From: Edaphocola flava | Lineage (GTDB): Bacteria; Bacteroidota; Bacteroidia; Chitinophagales; Chitinophagaceae | Direction: 5' to 3' | NCBI RefSeq assembly: GCF_004118155.1 | Contig: NZ_SAIQ01000001.1 | Span: forward strand, 1,364,001 to 1,428,000 | DNA: 64,000 nt | In this document: one piece after another, positions 35,601 through 43,447 of the stretch | Position numbering within the stretch: the first letter of the stretch is position 1 | How the letters are laid out: each line of letters begins with the position of its first letter | The notes under the pieces: generated by a model | The model's input: only the letters and a program-made list of their open reading frames with translations | What the model was told of the DNA's origin: nothing | The model's database searches: none | Position numbers and translations under genes: made by a program

Positions 35601-36183
35601 TCTTACCAACGGAGGTCTGGATCTGTAAGTTGCCTTTTTCAAGGCTTAGTCCGTTTGTACCTTCGTACTGCAGTTTTATTTTATTAATATCTGCATTGGG
35701 TTGCACCACCAGGTCATACTTCAGGTAGCTGTTTTCAGAATAGAAATAAAAATCTATACCCTGGTAGATCTCTTTAAAAGTAACATTGCCAAATAAGGAC
35801 ACATTACTTTTCCAGCGTTGAGGATCGCTGCCCAGATAATAGTTGTGATAAGCAGTTTGCTTGCTTTGCGGCACCACAGCAGCCTGCTGGTTCCCGTTAA
35901 GCCATTTCATTTTATAAGCATGAAACTTCAGCGTAGGGGCATCAATATTACCATCCTTATACTGCTCGATCAGGGCATTGTTTTCCGGAGCGCCGGTAAG
36001 GTAAGTAATCCCTCCATGTTCCAGGTATATGTCTACATTCGGAGAGATACCCTTATAGAGAAAATCCTGTGACCATTGCCCTTCATTAGGGATAAAGAGA
36101 ACGCTGCTGCTCTGTGCCTGCGCGCTATAGCCGGGACATAAAAGCAGTATGCATCCGATTATCCAAAAAAACTGTTTTATCAT
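32659..36183 (-). CDS. Giant secreted PKD-domain protein with type IX secretion (CHU_C type) C-terminal domain
   Basis: This is a 1174-residue protein with a signal peptide (1-24, ending SAQA). Residues ~30-230 look like the DUF7948 domain. Residues ~240-740 are repeated beta-propeller-type SBBP units, with many G-x-S-x-Y-x-T and ISGKS-like strands. PKD domains follow at about 752-831, 832-923, 924-1005 and 1006-1085, each with the WxFGDG motif. The last 89 residues, from IVDLPTAFSPNGDGNND, are a gliding-type T9SS sorting domain. The protein should be secreted across the outer membrane and attached to the surface. It may bind polymers or act in adhesion. No catalytic domain is seen. Confidence 0.87.
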   Translation of the reverse strand: MIKQFFWIIGCILLLCPGYSAQAQSSSVLFIPNEGQWSQDFLYKGISPNVDIYLEHGGITYLTGAPENNALIEQYKDGNIDAPTLKFHAYKMKWLNGNQQAAVVPQSKQTAYHNYYLGSDPQRWKSNVSLFGNVTFKEIYQGIDFYFYSENSYLKYDLVVQPNADINKIKLQYEGTNGLSLEKGNLQIQTSVGKIIEQKPYAFQYVDGVRKEVKCEYVLNGDVLSFKFPKGYDKSQVLTIDPQMVFATLTGSIADNWGFTATYDAAGNLYAGGIARGAGYPVGTGAFQTTYGGGSGSASLGIDCDISISKFNASGTSLVYSTYIGGSSNEMPHSLIVDQNNNLVISGKSASTNYPTTTGAFRTTNAGDFDIIVTKLNAGGTALVGSTYIGGTAADGVNISANYNTFSTLKHNYGDDSRSEVIVDNTGNIYLSSNTQSANFPVSSNALKSSLGGTQDGVFLKFNPTLTTLTYGTYLGGTSVDGAYSIALDKTQAMVYVSGGTQSTDFHSSSTAGAWQSSNAGGIDGYIMRFQNSGTYPLIRTTYVGTPAYDQNYGIQVDKENNVYVMGQTQGSFPVSPGVYNNPGSRQFLLKLDSTLATRIYSTVYGSGSNVANANISPVAFLVDTCENVYISGWGGLTSAAPATSVLGMPITSNAIQPTTDGADFYFIVLSSGAQSLLYGTYFGAPSKEEHVDGGTSRFDPKGVVYQAICASCGAGSAFPSTPGAYATTKGSSNCNLGAVKIAFNLGSVSVNAAASPSTSGCVPFTVQFQDNSSNATSWSWAFGDGGFSTAQTPTHTYTTPGTYSVRLIGSNPEGCITEDTSYVTIVVRADTVNADFTYTILDSCFNPKVQFNNTSVGINGGPTTGATFVWDFGDGNSFTGANPPVHSYAGTGPYNIKLKMTMPGACNNPDSVIKTINFSNLFVNANPLPDISACVHAAVDFPDSSSNAISYQWDFGDGTQATTSPTSHVYTQAGTYTARLIVGNPNTCNKFDTIYVTVKVNPAPTAAFTFSPTIGEPNEPFTFSNQSTGASSYLWNFGDGRSSTETNPVFEYRRSGTYEVCLTATNEFNCSDKVCKELTASIYPIVDLPTAFSPNGDGNNDILRIRGYGIDKVNLQIFNRWGEKVFETSELDKGWDGKYKGVLQEMDTYGYLLTADFFDGSTTKKQGNVTLMR

Positions 36184-36216
36184 GTGATTAAAGCGTTTAT
36201 AGAATAGTAAATGGGG

Positions 36217-36858
36217 TTATATAAATTTGTTCATACGGGCTGTTTTAATGGCTTCTGCTTTAGAATGAACATCAAGCTTACTGTATATATTTTTCAGGTG
36301 TGATTTTACGGTCTCCAGGTCTATAAAGAATTCATCTGCTATTTTGCCCCGCGTCTTTCCATTGGCAATCTGCTCCAGTATCTCTGTCTCTCTCTTGGTG
36401 AGGGGAGATTCTTTGCTGCGCTGGAAGGAGTTAACAACCATACGGGCTATGTGCGCGCTCATTGGTCCGCCGCCCAGCATTACTTCATTCACCGCATCCA
36501 GTATTTTCTGTGGGGGCGTGTTTTTGGTCAGGTAGCCGGAGGCTCCTTTGGTCAGCGCCTCAAATACGGCATCCTGGTGCTCGTTTACAGACAGAATAAT
36601 TACAGCCGTATCGGGACATATTTCTTTAATCCTGGGTAAAGCCTGCAAACCCGAGAGTCCCGGCAACTGTATATCCAGCAGCACAACATCCGGAGCAATT
36701 GCAGGAAGCTGCTTCAGCGCACTTTCTGCATCTGCAAATACTGCTTTTACCTGGTAGCCTTCAGCATCGTTCAGTAAGACCTGGAAGCTCTCCCGGATTA
36801 TAGCGTCATCTTCAATCAATGCAATAACAATATCATTCGTAGTAGTATTCTTTTTCAT
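36217..36858 (-). CDS. NarL/FixJ-type response regulator
   Basis: From the ATG at 36858 (MKKNTTTND) it has 213 residues. The upstream GTG at 36876 would lie in the -7 box, so it is rejected. The receiver domain has the acidic pair E16-D17-D18, phospho-acceptor D62 in VVLLDIQLPG and K112. The C-terminal LuxR-type helix-turn-helix is LTKRETEILEQIANGKT to LETVKSHLKNIYSKLDVHSKAEAI. A sensor kinase gene is not adjacent. The gene lies immediately upstream of the PKD gene on the same strand (33-bp gap), so it may be co-transcribed or control it. Confidence 0.9.
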   Translation of the reverse strand: MKKNTTTNDIVIALIEDDAIIRESFQVLLNDAEGYQVKAVFADAESALKQLPAIAPDVVLLDIQLPGLSGLQALPRIKEICPDTAVIILSVNEHQDAVFEALTKGASGYLTKNTPPQKILDAVNEVMLGGGPMSAHIARMVVNSFQRSKESPLTKRETEILEQIANGKTRGKIADEFFIDLETVKSHLKNIYSKLDVHSKAEAIKTARMNKFI

Positions 36859-36875
36859 TATCTGGTTTATACACA

Positions 36876-36883
36876 CAAATTTA
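36876..36883 (-). promoter_or_regulatory. -7 box TAAATTTG of the response regulator gene
   Basis: On the minus strand TAAATTTG matches TAnnTTTG and ends next to the ORF's upstream GTG, 17 bp before the ATG at 36858. It fixes the start at 36858. Confidence 0.5.
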
Positions 36884-36907
36884 ACTATTTCTGCCTAGAA
36901 TAAAACA

Positions 36908-37627
36908 TTACACATAACAGGGCTCATATCCATCGCTGCTTTGCTGTGTCAGGCGCAGGTAGACCAGCGCGGTAGTATAGATATCGCTCATGCAGTAATG
37001 GGCAATGCCGGGCAGGTCATTTTCTATCCAGTAGTTATGTCCTACTTCACTACCACTCATCTCCGTTTTAGAAGACGGCAATTTTAAGGTGCGGGCAAGC
37101 AGATCCAGTGAAATAAAATGTTTGTAATCGCCAAATCGCCATAGATTAAGGGTATCAATATGAGGTACTTCCCATGGTTTCAGGCCATTCAGCTGTAAGC
37201 AATCGGGCAGGCTCAGGCCCTGTACGGTAAATCGCCTGCAGAGATAAGGCAGGTCGAACTCCTTAATATTATGGCCACAGAATATTATGGAAGGATGCTG
37301 TTCCGAGATCTCTTTAATGGTATCGGCAAAGGTCTGCAAGACAGTTTGCTCATCGTGATCAGCTATAGACTTAATACGGATTTGTTTGTTTTTAGTATCA
37401 ATGATGCCCAGGCCTATGCAGATTACTTTGCCAAACTCTGCATAGATGCTGGCCCTGTTACGATAACTTTCGGCCGGATCGGCCAGTTCTGTTTCGTTAA
37501 GCTTTAAAAATGAAGACTTGTGTATCCAATGCTCCCGGATGCTTTCTTCCAGGTTTGTAATGTCTGCATGTTCGCTAACGGTCTCAATGTCAATAATTAG
37601 GATTTGTGGGCTGGTTTTAGATTTCAT
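36908..37627 (-). CDS. Predicted 3'-5' exonuclease, PolB-like DEDD family
   Basis: This is a 239-residue RNase H-like exonuclease. Motif I is LIIDIETV (D and E), motif II is FCGHNIKEFDLPYL (D), and motif III is YCMSDIYTTALVY (Y-x3-D), the DEDDy arrangement. It has no polymerase domain, so it resembles stand-alone PolB-like exonucleases. Its target, DNA or RNA, is unknown. The gene lies upstream of the response regulator with a 49-bp gap on the same strand. Confidence 0.8.
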   Translation of the reverse strand: MKSKTSPQILIIDIETVSEHADITNLEESIREHWIHKSSFLKLNETELADPAESYRNRASIYAEFGKVICIGLGIIDTKNKQIRIKSIADHDEQTVLQTFADTIKEISEQHPSIIFCGHNIKEFDLPYLCRRFTVQGLSLPDCLQLNGLKPWEVPHIDTLNLWRFGDYKHFISLDLLARTLKLPSSKTEMSGSEVGHNYWIENDLPGIAHYCMSDIYTTALVYLRLTQQSSDGYEPCYV

Positions 37628-37818
37628 TATGGTAGTTTTAAAGTAACATTAATAATATTACATAAAGTTATCATATAGTTTTTTAAGTGTGGTAGGAAAT
37701 ATGAAAATATTGTTTTAGTTTTACTCTACCTCCTTATATGAACTGATTGAAAGAGTAACCTCTCAGCCCTAAAAAAAAACGTAGTAGTAAATAGTAAAAA
37801 TTTAAAAATAAAGTTTAT

Positions 37819-38481
37819 ATGAGGTTTCTCGTGTTATTGATGGCACAGTTATGTGCATTTTGTGTAGTTTGGTCGCAGGAAAAGACGACGTATTTCCAGG
37901 GCAAGATTTCATACGTAATGAATTATTCCGATTTTAAAGGGAATAATATTAACAGCAAAGTGGCGGCATTTTTTGACCGCGAGCAGCATTTGTACATTAA
38001 TGAGCAGAACTATAAGTTACTGGATCAGAACAAAAATCATGTGAAATTGTACAATGCTGGTAATAATGCCTATTTCTTCTTTAATAGGGATCATACCGCT
38101 TATAAGATCGATGTAACCAGCAAGACGACCCAGCGCGTAAAAGTGTTTGAGGTTGAAGATACGGACACTATTCTGGGTCATGTCTGTAAGGCGGTTAAGG
38201 TCGAGGCGGACTTCAGGGCGTACATATACTTCTACAGTCCCGAGATCAGGATTAATCCCGAGGTATACAATAACTACAACATGGAAGAGTGGAATGTGTA
38301 TATCAAGGCTTCTAAAGGAGCCCTGCCGCTTCGTGTGATTACCCTTGACCTGCGCGGAAAGTATGTAGAAGATAAAGAAGCAGTGTCTATTACCCCAATG
38401 TCACTGGTGGCTGCCGACTTCACATTTCCTAAAGATGTTAAGCTGAAAAGGCTGAAATATGGCCTTGACATGGTCTGGTAG
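37819..38481 (+). CDS. Secreted protein of unknown function, DUF4412/GLPGLI-like
   Basis: This is a 220-residue protein with a signal peptide (MRFLVLLMAQLCAFCVVWSQ). The mature part has alternating strands with the pattern of the GLPGLI/DUF4412 beta-rich proteins: GKISYVMNYSDF, YKLLDQNKNHVKLYN, ILGHVCKAVKVEA. The central HVCKAVKV segment, with a single cysteine, is typical of that group. It may bind a lipid or polymer, but nothing is known directly. It stands alone, with a 191-bp gap upstream. Confidence 0.55.
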   Translation: MRFLVLLMAQLCAFCVVWSQEKTTYFQGKISYVMNYSDFKGNNINSKVAAFFDREQHLYINEQNYKLLDQNKNHVKLYNAGNNAYFFFNRDHTAYKIDVTSKTTQRVKVFEVEDTDTILGHVCKAVKVEADFRAYIYFYSPEIRINPEVYNNYNMEEWNVYIKASKGALPLRVITLDLRGKYVEDKEAVSITPMSLVAADFTFPKDVKLKRLKYGLDMVW

Positions 38482-38523
38482 GCAGCAATCCAATATTAAT
38501 TAATTATTAACTCTGGCGTTTTG

Positions 38524-38556
38524 ATTGCATAGCCCGGTATTATATTGATACATTTG
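38524..38556 (+). promoter_or_regulatory. Promoter of the DUF47-Pit operon
   Basis: ATTG (38524-38527), 21 bp, then TACATTTG (38549-38556) fits the Bacteroidota -33/-7 consensus, 32 bp before the ATG at 38589. No Pho-box repeat was recognised. Confidence 0.6.
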
Positions 38557-38588
38557 CCCCAAATTTTAAAAGCATAACATAAAATTAT

Positions 38589-39236
38589 ATGGGTTTAAAT
38601 TCATTTTTGAAGGCTTTCCTTCCTAAGGACAAGATTTTTTTCAGCTTATTTGAGCAAATCGGAGTAAACCTTCAGGGAATGTCCAAGGCATTTGTAGCAG
38701 CATTGAACGATCCGAACTATGATAGCAGAAGAGCGGCATTGCTCAAACTGGAAGATTGGGAGCACAAAAACGATAACTTATCGCACAAAGTGTTTGTTGA
38801 ACTGGGCCAGAATTTCATCACCCCATTTGACCGTGAGGATATCCACTACCTGGCTACCGCACTGGATGATGTAGCTGATTTTATGTATGCAGCCGGTAAC
38901 AAGATCGTTACTTACGACGTTACAGAGCCTAATGATTATATGAAGAAAATGGCGGAGATTGTACAACTGTCTGTTGAACAATTGGCTATTGCGGTAGATA
39001 ACCTGCGCGATATGAAAAATATCCGTGCGATTACAGAATGTTGTGTAAAAGTAAACAGCTACGAGAATGAAGCTGATGATGTGTACACGGCAAGCATTAC
39101 CGACCTGTTCTCTTCTAACCTGCCTGCGGTAGAAATTATCAAATTAAAAGACGTATATCAGGATCTGGAATTTATCACCGATAAATGTGAAGATGCTACA
39201 AATATTATTGAATCGATAATCGTTAAATATGCTTAA
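38589..39236 (+). CDS. DUF47 (PhoU-like) phosphate transport regulator
   Basis: This is a 215-residue all-helical PhoU-like protein of the DUF47/TIGR00153 group. Helices with ETL- and D/E-rich metal-binding patterns are visible (LKLEDWEHKNDNLSHKVFVELGQ; REDIHYLATALDDVADF; EFITDKCEDATNIIESI). Such proteins normally sit beside a Pit transporter and modulate it. That is the case here: pit begins 52 bp downstream on the same strand. Confidence 0.88.
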   Translation: MGLNSFLKAFLPKDKIFFSLFEQIGVNLQGMSKAFVAALNDPNYDSRRAALLKLEDWEHKNDNLSHKVFVELGQNFITPFDREDIHYLATALDDVADFMYAAGNKIVTYDVTEPNDYMKKMAEIVQLSVEQLAIAVDNLRDMKNIRAITECCVKVNSYENEADDVYTASITDLFSSNLPAVEIIKLKDVYQDLEFITDKCEDATNIIESIIVKYA

Positions 39237-39288
39237 TCCGTTGCGGGTTAATCAATTCTTTTACATTTTATCTCAATAGTATTTTTAT

Positions 39289-40686
39289 ATGTTTACTTTA
39301 CTGATTGTCATTATAGCATTAGCCTTAATATTTGACTATATTAACGGCTTCCACGATGCGGCAAATGCGATTGCGACCGTAGTGTCTACAAAGGTATTGA
39401 CACCTTTGCAGGCTGTAGTATGGGCAGCATTTTTCAACTTTGCAGCATATTTTATCTTTGACCACGGGGTAGCCAATACCATTGCCAAGACGGTAAAGAC
39501 GGAGTACATTACCCTGGCGGTTATCCTGGCCGGTCTCATAGCAGCCATTGCCTGGAACCTTATTACCTGGTGGTTCGGAATACCTTCCAGCTCCTCCCAC
39601 ACCCTTATCGGGGGCTTCGGCGGGGCGGCCATAGCACATGCCTTACTATCCAGCAGTGGAGCTACCGGATTAGGTGCTATCGATGGTCCTACCATTATCA
39701 AGATTATTTCCTTCATTGTACTGGCACCGTTTATGGGTATGCTGGTCGCCTTTATCATCTCACTATGGTTCCTGCACTCCTTCAAGAAAGGAGCGTGGCC
39801 GAAGGTTATATCAGTGTCGATCATTATCCTTTCCCTGTACTCTATGTCAAGAGTGCTGGAGACACCAAAGGCAACCATGTATAATTCGCAGGTAAAGATT
39901 GAAGAAACAACTGCAAAAATCACCGCTTTAAACCTGACTACCGATCAGAAAGTAAAAGAGATCGCAGATGAGACGCTGAGAAAAGAAGCAGAACCATTGT
40001 TTAAAGATCTGAAAGAAGCGAAAAAGAAAGCTGAGGCTGCACAGAAATCAATCGACAGCCAGAAGCCGTATATCCTTAAGTTATTACTGTTTGGGCATAA
40101 TATGAAATGGGCATTATTGTTCTTCATCCTCATGTCTATGTCCATCTTTACCCTGTTCCTGAGCTCTTTGAACTATGCACAATCTGAGCGTTGGTTCAAA
40201 CGCATGCAGCTGGTTTCCTCTGCCGCATTCAGTATTGGTCACGGTGGTAATGACTCACAGAAAGTAATGGGTATCATTATGGCGGCCTATATCGCCTACG
40301 ATCCGACCAAGTATAACCTGGATCATATGGTGGCCTGGGTACCGCTGGCATGTTATACAGCAATCGCTTTGGGTACTATGAGTGGTGGTTGGAAGATCAT
40401 TAAAACCATGGGTACCAAGATCACTAAAGTAACTCCTTTCGAAGGGGTGGCTGCTGAGACAGCCGGTGCCTTAACCCTGTTTATCACAGAGATGCTGAAA
40501 ATACCGGTGAGTACAACACATACCATTACCGGTTCTATTATCGGGGTAGGGGCCACCAAGCGTCTGTCTGCCGTTCGTTGGGGTGTAACCATCAGCCTTT
40601 TATGGGCATGGATTATTACCATTCCGATCTCAGCCCTGTTCGCAGGAGCTGTATACCTGATCTTATCAGCATTCGGTCTGAAATAG
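39289..40686 (+). CDS. pit: Inorganic phosphate transporter, PiT family
   Basis: This is a 465-residue polytopic membrane protein with the PiT signature GFHDAANAIATVVST near 20-34 and a second copy near GHGGNDSQKVMGI. Both halves end in PVSTTHTITG-type motifs (GIPSSSSHTLIGG and IPVSTTHTITGS). The central cytoplasmic loop (~205-265) is a lysine- and glutamate-rich coiled coil, longer than in small PiT proteins. It should import phosphate by symport with H+ or Na+. It is the second gene of the DUF47-Pit operon and is followed by a terminator. Confidence 0.93.
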   Translation: MFTLLIVIIALALIFDYINGFHDAANAIATVVSTKVLTPLQAVVWAAFFNFAAYFIFDHGVANTIAKTVKTEYITLAVILAGLIAAIAWNLITWWFGIPSSSSHTLIGGFGGAAIAHALLSSSGATGLGAIDGPTIIKIISFIVLAPFMGMLVAFIISLWFLHSFKKGAWPKVISVSIIILSLYSMSRVLETPKATMYNSQVKIEETTAKITALNLTTDQKVKEIADETLRKEAEPLFKDLKEAKKKAEAAQKSIDSQKPYILKLLLFGHNMKWALLFFILMSMSIFTLFLSSLNYAQSERWFKRMQLVSSAAFSIGHGGNDSQKVMGIIMAAYIAYDPTKYNLDHMVAWVPLACYTAIALGTMSGGWKIIKTMGTKITKVTPFEGVAAETAGALTLFITEMLKIPVSTTHTITGSIIGVGATKRLSAVRWGVTISLLWAWIITIPISALFAGAVYLILSAFGLK

Positions 40687-40705
40687 AATATTAATCTTAC
40701 ATATC

Positions 40706-40740
40706 AAAAAGAGCTGCATCCCTCGGATGCAGCTCTTTTT
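40706..40740 (+). terminator. Terminator after pit
   Basis: A perfect 16-bp stem (AAAAAGAGCTGCATCC and its complement) with a CTC loop, followed by more T. A second small hairpin of C and G runs follows at 40751-40767. Confidence 0.92.
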
Positions 40741-40828
40741 TGTTACAATCTCCCCCCGAAAGGGGGACAGGCTTACTATTGAAATTAGTTTATCTTTACT
40801 GCTTCAATACCAGAAAAATTAATTGCTT

Positions 40829-42916
40829 ATGTCAAAATTAAAAATAGGAATGATGATGCTATCAGGAGCTTTAGCATTTGCTTCTTGTAAAGGAACCACT
40901 TCCGGTACTACGGATGGAAAAGAAAAAGCCGCAAGCGGTTACAGTAAAGATTTTAAAGTAGAGGCAGAAGCCTTTGCAGACCTGCAACTGCTGCGCTACG
41001 AAGTGCCGGGTTGGGATGAGCTGACACTGCAGCAAAAAACACTGGCGTACTACCTTTATGAAGCAGCCCTGTGTGGTAGAGATATCTATTACGATCAGGC
41101 CAATATTCATGGTTTAACGTTACGCAAGACCATCGAAACAATTTATACAACGTATAAAGGAGATAAGAACTCCGAAGACTGGAAAAAATTCATGGAATAT
41201 GCTGGTCGTTTCTGGTTCAGCACCGGTAATCACCACCACTATTCAAAAGATAAATTTATTCCGGAGTGTTCTGAAGAATATTTCAAATCACTGGTAAAGA
41301 ATAGTGATACCACAAAGCTGCCTTTAGAGCAGGGCGAAAACGTAGATGCATTCCTGACCCGCATTCATGCGCCACTGTATGATATGAGCTATATGCCTAA
41401 GATGGTGGATCTGCGTGCTGGTGTGGATAACATTGCCAACTCTTCAAACAACTTCTACGAAGGTGTTACACAGAAAGAGGTAGAAGCATTCTACAACAAT
41501 CCAGCATTGTTCCCGCACTCTGACCGCGAGCCGGAATGGGGACTGAACTCTAAGGTAATGAAAGATGCTTCCGGTAAATTAATCGAGAAGGTATGGAAAC
41601 AAGGTGGCATGTATGATGCAGCAATCACTAAAATGGTTTCCTGGCTGGAAAAGGCAGTTACTGTAGCGGAAAATGAAGCACAGAAAAAAGCACTGTCTTT
41701 ACTGGTTGAATACTACAAAACCGGTGACCTGAAAAAATGGGATGAATACAACATCGCTTGGACTGCAGATACCGCAAGCCGTATAGATGCGTCTATAGGC
41801 TTTATAGAGGTGTATAACGACGCAATAGGCAAGAAAGGTAGTTATGAGGCCGTAGTGTCTCTGAAAGACCTGGAAACAACCAAAATTGTTTCTAAAATTG
41901 CCAGTGAAGCACAATGGTTTGAGGACAACTCTCCACTGATGCCGGAGCATAAGAAAAAACAAGTTAAAGGGATTACCGCTAAAGGTATTACAGTGATTGT
42001 AGAAGCCGGAGATGCGGCGCCAAGTACTCCAATCGGTATCAACCTGCCTAACTCTGACTGGGTTAGAAAAGAACATGGCTCTAAATCAGTATCCCTGACC
42101 AATATCGTACATGCCTATAATGAAAGCAGCAAATCAAGTGGTATGCTGGAAGAGTTTGTAGATGGTAAAGAAGATATGGATCGTATTAAACAATACGGTA
42201 GCCTGGCCAGCGATCTGCATACAGATATGCATGAATGTATCGGTCACGCATCAGGACAGATCAACCCGGGTGTAGGTACTCCGGATAAAACCCTGAAAAA
42301 CTATGCCAGTGCCCTGGAAGAGGCTCGTGCCGACCTGGTTGCGCTGTATTACATCATGGACAAAAAACTGGTAGATATCGGTGTGATGCCTTCTCTGGAA
42401 GTAGGTAAAGCAGAATACTATAACTACATGATGAATGGCCTGATGACGCAGCTGACCCGCCTGAAACTGGGTGATAAAATTGAAGAAGCACATATGCGCA
42501 ACAGAGCCCTGAATGCATACTGGGTATATGAAAAAGGTAAGAAAGATAACGTAGTTGAACTGATCAAGAAAGACGGTAAAACCTTCGTAAAAATCAATGA
42601 TTACAATAAGCTGCGTACCCTGTTCGGCGAACTGCTGAAAGAGATTCAGCGTATTAAATCTGAAGGGGATTTCAATGCCGGTAAAAACCTGGTGGAAACC
42701 TATGGTGTAAAAGTAGATCCGGTATTACATAAAGAGATCCTGGATCGTTATGCAAAACTGAATACCAAACCGTACAAAGGGTTTGTACAACCAAGACTGG
42801 TTCCGGTTATGAATGGCGATAAGATCACTGATGTTAAGATCGAATATCCAACTTCATTCTACGAGCAAATGGCTGAATATGCTAAAGGATATTCCCTGCT
42901 GCCGGTTAAGAATTAA
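40829..42916 (+). CDS. Lipid-anchored dipeptidyl peptidase III (M49 family)
   Basis: From the ATG at 40829 it has 695 residues; a TTG at 40823 in frame is less likely. The N-terminus MSKLKIGMMMLSGALAFASC is a lipoprotein signal. Zinc ligands are in HECIGH (HExxxH, 468-473), with EEARAD at 497-502 providing the third ligand, the M49 arrangement. The active-site context DLHTDMHECIGH is intact. Such enzymes cut dipeptides from peptide N-termini. Here it should act in the periplasm or on the outer-membrane face. No related transporter is adjacent. Confidence 0.88.
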   Translation: MSKLKIGMMMLSGALAFASCKGTTSGTTDGKEKAASGYSKDFKVEAEAFADLQLLRYEVPGWDELTLQQKTLAYYLYEAALCGRDIYYDQANIHGLTLRKTIETIYTTYKGDKNSEDWKKFMEYAGRFWFSTGNHHHYSKDKFIPECSEEYFKSLVKNSDTTKLPLEQGENVDAFLTRIHAPLYDMSYMPKMVDLRAGVDNIANSSNNFYEGVTQKEVEAFYNNPALFPHSDREPEWGLNSKVMKDASGKLIEKVWKQGGMYDAAITKMVSWLEKAVTVAENEAQKKALSLLVEYYKTGDLKKWDEYNIAWTADTASRIDASIGFIEVYNDAIGKKGSYEAVVSLKDLETTKIVSKIASEAQWFEDNSPLMPEHKKKQVKGITAKGITVIVEAGDAAPSTPIGINLPNSDWVRKEHGSKSVSLTNIVHAYNESSKSSGMLEEFVDGKEDMDRIKQYGSLASDLHTDMHECIGHASGQINPGVGTPDKTLKNYASALEEARADLVALYYIMDKKLVDIGVMPSLEVGKAEYYNYMMNGLMTQLTRLKLGDKIEEAHMRNRALNAYWVYEKGKKDNVVELIKKDGKTFVKINDYNKLRTLFGELLKEIQRIKSEGDFNAGKNLVETYGVKVDPVLHKEILDRYAKLNTKPYKGFVQPRLVPVMNGDKITDVKIEYPTSFYEQMAEYAKGYSLLPVKN

Positions 42917-42923
42917 TCAGATT

Positions 42924-42977
42924 ACAAGTCATAAAAAAAGCCCCCGCCGGAAGGCGGGGGCTTTTTTTATGACTTGT
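42924..42977. terminator. Long bidirectional terminator between convergent genes
   Basis: Two perfect 25-nt arms (from ACAAGTCATAAAAAAAG, then CCCCCGCC, to the mirror sequence) enclose a GGAA loop. It serves the M49 gene (rightward) and DUF4293 gene (leftward). Confidence 0.93.
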
Positions 42978-42988
42978 CTGAATTTTAA

Positions 42989-43435
42989 TTATCGTAAACG
43001 GTCCAGAGACTTGATTAATTTTTCATCTTTACGCAGGCCTCTTAAGGCAAATAGCAAGAGGAATACGGTAATAAAAGGAAGAAACATTCCTATCCATAAA
43101 CTACCCTCAACACCCGGATATTTATTCCAGAAATTATTCAGACCTACAAACAGCCAGAACAATAATCCGATGCAAAGCAGGATATTGATCCATACCATCC
43201 CGATCTGTCTTTTGCGGTTTTTGAACATAAAGATCGCAACCAGGCTTAATACTACACTGATGCCGGAAAGCACTATAGCCAGGTAGTTATTGTTGATATT
43301 CTTAACGCTGTTGTAAACGCCCTGTGTGGCATCGTCCGGTGCAGCTGCAGCAAAGTGGTATACATCAAAGTAAAACATGCCTGCCATCACTAATGCAGCC
43401 AGCAACAGCCATATCGATTGTATTCTTTGTATCAT
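42989..43435 (-). CDS. DUF4293 family membrane protein
   Basis: This is a 148-residue membrane protein with four hydrophobic segments. The N-terminus MIQRIQSIWLLLAALVMAGMFYFDVYHF and the C-terminal RDEKLIKSLDRLR match the Bacteroidota family DUF4293, whose function is not known. The gene is 12 bp after serS on the same strand. Confidence 0.83.
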   Translation of the reverse strand: MIQRIQSIWLLLAALVMAGMFYFDVYHFAAAAPDDATQGVYNSVKNINNNYLAIVLSGISVVLSLVAIFMFKNRKRQIGMVWINILLCIGLLFWLFVGLNNFWNKYPGVEGSLWIGMFLPFITVFLLLFALRGLRKDEKLIKSLDRLR

Positions 43436-43447
43436 AAGTGTTTCAGA

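Noticed and set aside
36859-36876. GTG at 36876 as start of the response regulator
   Set aside because: It lies on the -7 box TAAATTTG; the ATG at 36858 gives a normal receiver domain start.
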